Positions 8,520 to 14,930 of a stretch of DNA of 64,000 nt are shown piece by piece. The stretch is taken from the NCBI RefSeq assembly GCF_000187245.1, contig NC_027865.1, forward strand, positions 496,001 to 560,000, given 5' to 3'. The translations under genes and the position numbers were made by a program. The notes beneath the pieces were generated by a model. That model was not told the origin of the DNA. It searched no databases and saw only the letters and a program-made list of their open reading frames with translations. The DNA comes from Ogataea parapolymorpha DL-1 (lineage: Eukaryota; Ascomycota; Pichiomycetes; Pichiales; Pichiaceae). How positions within the stretch are numbered: position 1 is the stretch's first letter; each line of letters opens with the position of its first letter.

Positions 8520-10442
8520 TCAGCTTGTGGCCAGAGTCCAGATGGCCTTGCACTTCTGCCACCAGCTGTGGTCGTATCCGCCCTGGTTGAGGGCCGCAAC
8601 AAATTTCCAAGCTTTTTTACCGTTGGCAATCGGATAGTCAACCACACTTGGGATGGTAGTGGAAATCAGGCTCGTGCGGTCGTAGCACACGGACTTCTCG
8701 TTACAGAGGCCCCGTAGTCCCTCCTCGCCACCGAATTTGCCGTATCCAGAACCCTTGACACCGCCGAAAGGAAGCTGGCACACGTAGAACGTGGCAAAGT
8801 CGTTGATCGCCACGTTTCCGACCTTGAGACGTTTTGTAAGCTCCTCGGCGTGGCCGAAGTCTGTGCTGAAGACAGACGATCCGAGCCCGTAGCTGGTGGA
8901 GTTCGCCAGCTCCACAGCCTCGTCGTCGGAAGTGGCTCGCAAAACTGTCAAAACAGGACCAAACACCTCGTTTGTGGCTAGTGTGCACCCCGGATCAACA
9001 TCCACGATCAGAGTGGGCATGAAATAATGGCCCTGTGGGTAGTTGGGGTGCACATAGCGTTTCCCTCCCTGTAGCAGCCGGGCTCCTCTGTCAACCGCTT
9101 CCAATATCCACTGCTCAAGCTCGTCAAATTTGGGTCCACCCATAATCATGGCTCCCATGTCGATCTCCTCGCTCTGGTCGATATCCGAGCCAATGCGTAG
9201 CTTGGCCACCTTATTTGATAACGTTTCCACCAGTTTTTCGTAGTACTTTGAGTCACCCGCCACAATCACCCGCTCTATCCCGATACAGTTCTGGCCCGCA
9301 CTTTGGAACGTTCCTCTCATTAAAATGGACGCTATTTTATCAACCCCCTTGTTTCTGAGATAATCCTCGCAAATGACCACCGCATCCTTGCCACCCAGCT
9401 CCACTACCACGGGCGTAAGCGCCTCGCCGGCTTTAGCCACAACCTTTTGAGCAACCGGCCTGGACCCAATAAATGTAAGATGCGAAAGTCCAGGATGGCC
9501 AGAAAACAAATCTCCGTCCTTTCCCCACACACACACGAGCTGGACCAGGTTCTCGTCCACGCCACACACTTTGAGAGCCGCCTTAACCACAGAAATATAG
9601 TACTCGGATGACCAGCGGACTCGCTCGCTGCATTTCACCAGAATGGCATTACCGGTGAAAATGGCAGCAACTATAGGACCCAGCAAATTGTGGAACGGAT
9701 AATTCCACGAAACAAGCGCTCCAACAACACCCAGTGGCTCGTAGCGAACTTCTGCTTTTTTGTACTTCATGAACAGGTTGGAACTGCCCGGTCTGCTAGA
9801 CGGTTGCAATGCACGTTCTCCGTTGGCCAGAATCCAGTTGATCTTCTCGAGAGTGACCATGATTTCGCCCATGGACGCGTCTACCATTGTTTTCCCCGAG
9901 TCCCTGCATGCGACCCGCGCAATGGTCTCTTGGTTGCGCAGGATGAACTCGCACAGGGTTCTCAGCACTTTGCGCCGTTTCACCCCAAACTCGCGGTCGG
10001 AATAGAAACTTATCTGTGCATTCTTAGCCTTCTCCACAGCATCATCTATATCTTGTTTCGTGTGGGCAGGAAATTTGCCCAGAAATTGAGACGTTGCGGG
10101 ACAGTAGCAGTAGATATGTGCTGGGTCTTCTGGCTGATAAATGTCTGCAGGTGTAAGCCTTTTGCCTTTCCAATTAGGCTTTGCCTCATCGGGGACTGGG
10201 ACCTCAAACTTACTCGGTTTCTCGACCCGTCTGCGTGTCTTCCGCGCCAGAACCAAAATTATCGGGGCCAGGCCGAGTAGCAACGATAGCGAAATCTGTA
10301 TCGGAAATATCGTGCCCCGGGCCTTTTGCACGTTGTAATACTCGCTCGAGGAATTAATCCAATGGTTTGCCAAGTCTGTCAAGTCCAGTGAATACAGCGT
10401 CTCGTTCAATTGCGAGATCAGTACTGACAGGTTGGAAGCCAT
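8520..10442 (-). CDS. MSC7: Msc7-like membrane-anchored aldehyde dehydrogenase
   Basis: A 640-residue aldehyde dehydrogenase family protein with an N-terminal membrane segment (about 48-67, IQISLSLLLGLAPIILVLA) followed by a basic RKTRRR stop-transfer. This layout is that of Msc7 (YHR039C), an ER-associated ALDH-fold protein found in a screen for meiotic sister-chromatid recombination. The catalytic domain is complete. The general-base region is VVVELGGKDAV (near 348) and the nucleophile region GTFQSAGQNCIGIERV has its cysteine near 385. The active-site residues look intact, so it is probably a real NAD(P)-dependent dehydrogenase of unknown substrate. An in-frame ATG at 10499 would add 19 residues. 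I prefer 10442, which leaves a cytosolic or lumenal N-terminus like that of the yeast protein. Confidence 0.88.
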   Translation of the reverse strand: MASNLSVLISQLNETLYSLDLTDLANHWINSSSEYYNVQKARGTIFPIQISLSLLLGLAPIILVLARKTRRRVEKPSKFEVPVPDEAKPNWKGKRLTPADIYQPEDPAHIYCYCPATSQFLGKFPAHTKQDIDDAVEKAKNAQISFYSDREFGVKRRKVLRTLCEFILRNQETIARVACRDSGKTMVDASMGEIMVTLEKINWILANGERALQPSSRPGSSNLFMKYKKAEVRYEPLGVVGALVSWNYPFHNLLGPIVAAIFTGNAILVKCSERVRWSSEYYISVVKAALKVCGVDENLVQLVCVWGKDGDLFSGHPGLSHLTFIGSRPVAQKVVAKAGEALTPVVVELGGKDAVVICEDYLRNKGVDKIASILMRGTFQSAGQNCIGIERVIVAGDSKYYEKLVETLSNKVAKLRIGSDIDQSEEIDMGAMIMGGPKFDELEQWILEAVDRGARLLQGGKRYVHPNYPQGHYFMPTLIVDVDPGCTLATNEVFGPVLTVLRATSDDEAVELANSTSYGLGSSVFSTDFGHAEELTKRLKVGNVAINDFATFYVCQLPFGGVKGSGYGKFGGEEGLRGLCNEKSVCYDRTSLISTTIPSVVDYPIANGKKAWKFVAALNQGGYDHSWWQKCKAIWTLATS

Positions 10443-10542
10443 TTTGCAAAGGTGTTTATTTTTTAAACGAGAAAAAAAGAGCACACCCTTCGGGAGCACA
10501 GCCTGAAAATCACAGACTTGTTGGACAGGCTTCCCAACAGTG

Positions 10543-11261
10543 CTACTCTTCCTCGCTTATTTCATCATCCAGCCCCTCCAGCGCCTCGTCAAACTCCCTG
10601 TCGAACTCGAGATCTTCCTCGGAGACTGCCGATTTCGGCGGATCGCGGTTTTCGGACTCTCGCTGTTTGGTCTCCGAAAAAGGCTCTTGCGATTTCGAGA
10701 GCCTCGACGAACGAGCAGGTACATTTCTTGTAGATGGTTCTCTTTTTTGCCTCGACTTGGCCAACGATTGAGCCGAGAGGGGACGTGACCGTGGTGTAGT
10801 GGCTGGTTTCCTAATCTTAGAAGCCTGCTCTTTTCTCGCCTCGCCACGGGCATGCTGGCTCAACAGCGTCTTCATCCGCTGCTGTAGCTTCTCAGGCTCC
10901 CGCGACTTGCTCATTTTCACCACAGAGTCCAATCTTTCGAGACTAAACTCGCCTGCCGTCTCATTGTAGATCAACACATGATCCGAGTGTCCGTGGCCAG
11001 CGGGCGGCCTTTTGCCTTCGAAAAACAGCTTGGACACACCGTCCTTGGCCGATGACTCCAGAATATACTCATCGTTATAGTTCAAAAGCGTCGATTCGCC
11101 GCTTGAGTCCAGAGTATCTGGACGAAAAGTGTCTACGATTAGCACAAACGCAAGCACCCATACTTACATCTGATTCCAAAAAAGCGCCGCAAGTCAGCGT
11201 CTCCAAGAGCCTGGCCGACCCGCAGGTCGTACTCGCCGTCTGGAATTTCGCAATCGTCCAT
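10543..11261 (-). CDS. ELL-associated factor (EAF) homologue, two exons
   Basis: The coding sequence joins exon 1 (11261-11168) to exon 2 (11132-10543), 227 residues, across a 35-nt intron. Exon 1 reads MDDCEIPDGEYDLRVGQALG and ends before the join that gives FFGIRYTFRPDTLDSSGEST. The join restores the hallmark of the EAF domain, where animal EAF1/EAF2 read TIRYDFKPASIDTS. The domain continues with a YNDEYILE-like strand and HVLIYNETAGEFSLERLDSVVKMSKSR, again matching the conserved HDTGEFVLEKL segment. The C-terminus is basic and serine-rich, ending in an acidic tail (EEDLEFDREFDEALEGLDDE). EAF proteins bind the Pol II elongation factor ELL; S. pombe has the pair, S. cerevisiae does not. Without splicing, exon 1 meets a stop within the intron. 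The neighbouring minus-strand genes are DOC1 (56 bp upstream) and MSC7. Confidence 0.85.
11133..11167 (-). other. 35-nt intron in the EAF gene
   Basis: On the minus strand the intron starts GTAAGTATGG at 11167 and ends CTAATCGTAG at 11133. It has a consensus 5' splice site, a CTAAT branch site and an acceptor three bases after the branch pentamer. Removing it joins phase-1 exons and restores the conserved IRYxF motif of the EAF domain, which is strong protein-level support. Confidence 0.85.
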
Positions 11262-11303
11262 TCTCCTAGCAATGTCAGAGATATATTAAATTTGGTGTGG
11301 GGA

Positions 11304-11311
11304 TTATATAA
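11304..11311 (-). promoter_or_regulatory. TATA element upstream of EAF
   Basis: TTATATAA (palindromic) lies 43 bp upstream of the EAF start codon, in the 56-bp gap between EAF and DOC1. The EAF promoter must overlap the 3' part of DOC1, as the gap is too short to hold more. Confidence 0.35.
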
Positions 11312-11317
11312 GCGAGA

Positions 11318-12010
11318 TCAGCGAATGGTGCTTTCGCTGAGCATTTTTATGCTGGTGAACCCGACGCCGAGCGAGCTGTCGATGTCGGAACGCATGGCGT
11401 TCTCCGAAAGCGGGCTGAACACCTTGATTGAGCGCACATGCGAGTCTTTCCCGTTCTGATGGTTGGAGAGAAAGCATATTTTTATGAGGTAGCATTTGAG
11501 CAGGTTATCGCTCCGAACACCTTTGAAGAATATATGTTGCCAGCCAGAAGGCTCGAAAAACTCTTTGGATGATACCTCCATCAAATCGTGTTCGCCCGAT
11601 CCTGCCAGCACGAGGATTTTAGATGGCGTGTACGACTCGTCCAGCTGGTAATTAAAGTAGAAGGAGAGTCTTTGCACAGTCACTCGTTTTGTAAAATGTA
11701 TAGTGATGAAGTGTGGCTGCTGGCCATCGGACTGCCAGTAGCTGAACGGCGAATCTTCGCGCAGCTCCTTGATCCCGTAGCCCTGTTTGTACGTCGAGAC
11801 CCCCCACGCGGCAAGATTACCGATGTCAATCAGTCCCAGATGTTCGAGCTTGCGTATTCCTGTGGTGAACAATTCCTCCTCGTCGGACTTGGCCGCGTTA
11901 TTGAAGTGGCCGCCTGTTTCGTAGTCGGAGCCGTGCACAGAGTCCTCCTCAAAATGCTCGTCCTCAGACTCGTGCACGGGGTGCACAGAGCTGTCCGAGA
12001 AACGCGACAT
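11318..12010 (-). CDS. DOC1: Anaphase-promoting complex subunit Doc1/Apc10
   Basis: A 230-residue protein. After an acidic, disordered N-terminus (1-55) comes the DOC (APC10) jelly-roll domain. It contains IGNLAAWGVSTYKQGYGIKELREDSPFSYWQSDGQQPHFI-type sequence, where conserved W-S-S-x-K-x-G-x-G and YWQSDG(x)QPH motifs define the family. The continuation HFTKRVTVQRLSFYFNYQLDESYTPSKILVLAG is the next conserved strand pair. Doc1 forms the D-box co-receptor with Cdc20/Cdh1 on the APC/C and promotes processive ubiquitination. The C-terminal ESTIR resembles an IR tail, the feature by which Apc10 docks on a TPR subunit (Cdc27). The start ATG is 30 bp after the stop of the Rab gene. Confidence 0.95.
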   Translation of the reverse strand: MSRFSDSSVHPVHESEDEHFEEDSVHGSDYETGGHFNNAAKSDEEELFTTGIRKLEHLGLIDIGNLAAWGVSTYKQGYGIKELREDSPFSYWQSDGQQPHFITIHFTKRVTVQRLSFYFNYQLDESYTPSKILVLAGSGEHDLMEVSSKEFFEPSGWQHIFFKGVRSDNLLKCYLIKICFLSNHQNGKDSHVRSIKVFSPLSENAMRSDIDSSLGVGFTSIKMLSESTIR

Positions 12011-12040
12011 GGGAACAAAATGTTTATTCAGCTTTTTAAT

Positions 12041-12658
12041 CTAGCAGCAGGAGTATTTTTTTCTGGGCAGTGCCAGATCGATCTGGTCGAACGCAAAATC
12101 AATCGGCTCGAAGTGCAGCAGGATCTCGTGGCCGATTTCCGCGCACTGCTGGAATACACGCTCCACGTCCTGGTATCGGCGCGCCGATGTCTCTAAAACG
12201 TCCGTTTTCACGTCGCCGATTAGTCCTGCCGGCAGACTCTGTGCAAACTCTACAGCCTGCCGTCGCGAGATCTGCTGCAGAGCGTGCTGGTCGGTCTTGT
12301 TGCCCACGATCAGAATCCGGAGCCGCGGGTTGTTGCAATGCTCCAGGATCTTGTCGAGCCACCGCCGAAGACTGTAAAAAGACTGCGCGTTGGTCACGTC
12401 GTAGACCAAAATAGCGATTTCAGCGCCGCGGTAGAACGCTCGCGTCATGGCGTTGAACCTTTCTTGTCCCGCCGTGTCCCAGATCTGCAACTGCAGCTGG
12501 TCTCCAGCCCTGGTTTTGACGGCATGCGACAGGAAATTCGCACCAATAGTGGCCCGGTAGCTGCTAGCAAAATACCGCTGCACAAACTGCGCGCGGATAG
12601 ACGTCTTGCCAACGCCTTGGTCTCCTAGAAGAACCACCTTGAGAGACCTTTCGGCCAT
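12041..12658 (-). CDS. Rab-family small GTPase, Rab7/Ypt7-like
   Basis: A Rab GTPase of 205 residues (208 if the in-frame ATG at 12667 is used). All nucleotide motifs are present: GDQGVGKTS (P-loop), the ATIGANF effector loop, WDTAGQERF (switch II with the catalytic Gln), NKTD and ETSA. The effector loop ATIGANFLSHAV is closest to that of Rab7/Ypt7 (ATIGADFLTKEV), pointing to late endosome or vacuole traffic. The C-terminus ends SCC, a geranylgeranylation signal. The rest of the sequence is fairly divergent (for example NCSNPRLRILIV-type spacing and an unusual glutamine-rich G4-G5 segment), so it may be a second Rab7-like protein and not the main Ypt7. Confidence 0.85.
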   Translation of the reverse strand: MAERSLKVVLLGDQGVGKTSIRAQFVQRYFASSYRATIGANFLSHAVKTRAGDQLQLQIWDTAGQERFNAMTRAFYRGAEIAILVYDVTNAQSFYSLRRWLDKILEHCNNPRLRILIVGNKTDQHALQQISRRQAVEFAQSLPAGLIGDVKTDVLETSARRYQDVERVFQQCAEIGHEILLHFEPIDFAFDQIDLALPRKKYSCC

Positions 12659-12756
12659 GGCATACAAGAAAGTGAGTATTTTTTACGACAAAAACCGTCG
12701 ATCGACGCGTCCATTTTATTATCATCCGTTATTTTCTACAAAACGCTCTAAATCTA

Positions 12757-13716
12757 TCATTCCAGCGAAGAAAGGAAGTGCTCGGCTTCGAGAGCAGCCA
12801 TGCAGCCGGTTCCTGCAGAGGTGATGGCCTGTCTGTAAACTTTATCTTGGACATCACCAGCGGCAAAGACACCAGGGATGGATGTCTGGGCAGTTCCCGG
12901 CTTGGTCTTAATGTATCCGGTCTCATCGGTGTCAAGCTGGTTCTCAAAAATCTTGGTGGCTGGAGTGTGTCCGATAGCGTAGAACAGACCGTTCACAGCC
13001 AGAGTGGACTCCTCGTTAGTCTTGACATTCTTGATCTTAAGACCGTTCAAAAGCTTGCCGTCTCCCACAGCCTCGAGCGAAACGGTGTTGAACAGGATTT
13101 CGAGCTTTTCGTTGTTCTGCACACGCTTCTGCATGATCGTCGAAGCTCTCAAGTGGTCCTTTCTCACAAGCAGGTACACCTTGGACCCGTACTTGGTCAA
13201 GAACAATGCCTCCTCACAGGCAGAGTCTCCACCTCCAACAACAGCCAAAGGCTTGTTTCTGAAGATAGGAACTGCACCGTCGCAAACAGCACAGGCAGAG
13301 ATACCCTGTTGCCAGTAGGTCTCTTCTCCTGGCAGATGGAGTCTCTTGGCAGAGGCACCGGTGGCAATCACAACGGCGTCGGTGGTGATTGGCTCAGCGT
13401 CCTCGTTGAACTCGGTCCACAGTTTGAACGGCCTCGAAGAGAAGTCAACCTTGGAAATGGTCTCTGTAATGATTTCGGTGCCGAATCTCTCCGACTGAGC
13501 TCTCATTTGCTCCATCAGCTTGCTGCCATTGATGCCCTCTGGAAATCCTGGGAAATTCTCAATGTCGGTGGTGGTGGTCAGTTGTCCTCCAGCAGCGATA
13601 CCGTTGGCCATCATACCTTCGTACAACACCGGCTTCATTTCTGCACGAGCTAGATAGATGGCAGCGGTGTGGGCTGCTGGGCCAGAGCCAATGATTGTCA
13701 CTTTGTTATGAACCAT
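12757..13716 (-). CDS. TRR1: Thioredoxin reductase (cytosolic form; longer in-frame start at 13773)
   Basis: A 319-residue low-molecular-weight NADPH-thioredoxin reductase. It reduces thioredoxin through an FAD and a redox-active disulfide. Visible motifs are the FAD-binding [19 protein letters not shown], the CAVC redox pair near residue 142, the NADPH-binding [15 protein letters not shown] and the C-terminal FAD motif [24 protein letters not shown]. The frame stays open upstream with ATGs at 13773 and 13827. Starting at 13773 adds [19 protein letters not shown], a positively charged, acid-free leader that looks like a mitochondrial presequence. Kluyveromyces lactis TRR1 is known to make both mitochondrial and cytosolic enzymes from one gene. 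The 319-residue form equals S. cerevisiae Trr1 in length. Confidence 0.97.
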   Translation of the reverse strand: MVHNKVTIIGSGPAAHTAAIYLARAEMKPVLYEGMMANGIAAGGQLTTTTDIENFPGFPEGINGSKLMEQMRAQSERFGTEIITETISKVDFSSRPFKLWTEFNEDAEPITTDAVVIATGASAKRLHLPGEETYWQQGISACAVCDGAVPIFRNKPLAVVGGGDSACEEALFLTKYGSKVYLLVRKDHLRASTIMQKRVQNNEKLEILFNTVSLEAVGDGKLLNGLKIKNVKTNEESTLAVNGLFYAIGHTPATKIFENQLDTDETGYIKTKPGTAQTSIPGVFAAGDVQDKVYRQAITSAGTGCMAALEAEHFLSSLE

Positions 13717-13968
13717 TCTTGTTTGCTTGATAAATTGAAAGGATGTATTTAACCGTCTAAGAGAAAGGAACATGCAATACCTTAAATACTTTTCATGTAT
13801 TTCAAATATTTGTAATCCGCGAAACATCTAGATCGGTGGCGGGGCGTGGCGGTGCAAGATTTTATCGGATGGCCCAGAGCACTCTATCAAATGATGTATT
13901 AGGTAATATTACAAACGTCTGTGGCCAGCACCGTTGCATGCGTAATGGGGATGTACTGGCTGGCCCCA

Positions 13969-14445
13969 TCAGTTTTCGCTAATCAATTTTTTGCCCAGAA
14001 CAAACTCCTTCACCTCTTTTCGACAGCAGATGGCTGGATTCAAAACCACGCTGCTCAGCCAGTATTCCAGAGATTTGCGACGACTCTCCAGAAACGCAGG
14101 ATCGAATCTGTCCTGAAACAGGCCGGATCGTGGAGGAAACTTGGGCAGTTCCGTTTTTCCCGTGTACTTTTCGAGCTTGTTTCTCAGCTCGTCAAAATCG
14201 TTATATCGTTTGCGGATCTTGAACCGAGCACCTCGCACCGTCTCGAACTCGATTGTCCACAACGCATACTTCCCTCCGTTTATTCCTTGAATTATTGTTG
14301 GCTCTGCAATCGTACAGTTTGCGCACCAGACCGAATCGCTAGCAAACAGCTGCTCGTTGGAGTTGTTTTGCAGTGTAATTGGATGAGGCACCAATTTTGT
14401 CAGTTCGCCCAAATTCTGGTCCAAATGAGTGTGCTCATCTGACAT
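13969..14445 (-). CDS. YPT35: Ypt35-like PX-domain protein (Vps13 adaptor)
   Basis: A 158-residue protein consisting of a short N-terminal tail (1-45) and a PX domain. The domain shows the phosphoinositide-binding pattern: ARFKIRKRYNDFDELRNKLE (the R-R-Y-x-D-F motif), a proline-rich loop ELPKFPPRSG and R-R-K-S-LEYWL with the second basic residue. Ypt35 is an endosomal PI3P-binding adaptor that recruits the lipid transfer protein Vps13. The tail contains LVPHPITL (about residues 18-25), a possible PxP motif of the kind by which adaptors bind Vps13. The frame is open up to 14730, but that extension overlaps the divergent NDUFAF2 gene and is not conserved in look, so I start at the ATG at 14445. 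Confidence 0.82.
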   Translation of the reverse strand: MSDEHTHLDQNLGELTKLVPHPITLQNNSNEQLFASDSVWCANCTIAEPTIIQGINGGKYALWTIEFETVRGARFKIRKRYNDFDELRNKLEKYTGKTELPKFPPRSGLFQDRFDPAFLESRRKSLEYWLSSVVLNPAICCRKEVKEFVLGKKLISEN

Positions 14446-14499
14446 GCCAAACTGATAAGTTAAAAAAAATAATTTGGGGTAAATTATTTCCATTTCACG
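14446..14499. promoter_or_regulatory. 54-bp divergent intergenic region of YPT35 and NDUFAF2
   Basis: Only 54 bp separate the two start codons. The segment is AT-rich with a run of eight A residues and TAATTTGGGGTAAATTA. It must contain both 5' leaders, or the promoters must extend into the opposing coding regions. The alternative is that one start lies further downstream. Confidence 0.5.
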
Positions 14500-14922
14500 A
14501 TGGATCAAATCAACAAATTGATACCCTTGTGGAAACAATTGTATTATAAATGGAAGTCTCTGAGAACAATTCCATTGAGAAAGAAGTTCTTCGTTGGTTA
14601 CGATCTGACCGGGAATACGTATTGGGAGTTCTTTGTCGAGCGCAAAAAGGGCATTCGACCCCGCAGACTTTACCAGCCATATAAACCGCAGGAATTCATT
14701 GTCGATTACTACGAAAACATCCCTGTCCAATGGCTGCAGTGGCTTAGATATACACGGCTAAGGCCACCCTCGCTGGAGGAATTGGTCGAGGATAAAATGA
14801 GAATAGAGAGAATTCAACAACTCGCCCAGCTCAAAGACCAACAGCTACATTATAAAGAGCTACAGAAGGACGAGGCCATAGGAAGAAGCATGGAAAAGGC
14901 GTTGAGAAACATTAAAAAATAA
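14500..14922 (+). CDS. Complex I assembly factor NDUFAF2 (mimitin/N7BML-like)
   Basis: A 140-residue protein of the NDUFA12/NDUFAF2 family. The diagnostic segment reads FVGYDLTGNTYWEFFVERKKGIRPRRLYQ (human NDUFAF2: VGTDQFGNKYYYIPQ...RERRIV). It is followed by DYYENIPVQWLQWLRYTRLRPPSLEEL, which matches the conserved IPxEWxxWLRxTRxxPPTxEE block. The C-terminal charged, presumably helical tail and lack of the NDUFA12 C-terminal proline region favour the assembly factor over the structural subunit. NDUFAF2 occupies the NDUFA12 position in a late assembly intermediate in the mitochondrial matrix. Its presence argues for a functional complex I in this yeast. Confidence 0.85.
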   Translation: MDQINKLIPLWKQLYYKWKSLRTIPLRKKFFVGYDLTGNTYWEFFVERKKGIRPRRLYQPYKPQEFIVDYYENIPVQWLQWLRYTRLRPPSLEELVEDKMRIERIQQLAQLKDQQLHYKELQKDEAIGRSMEKALRNIKK

Positions 14923-14930
14923 TACATCGG

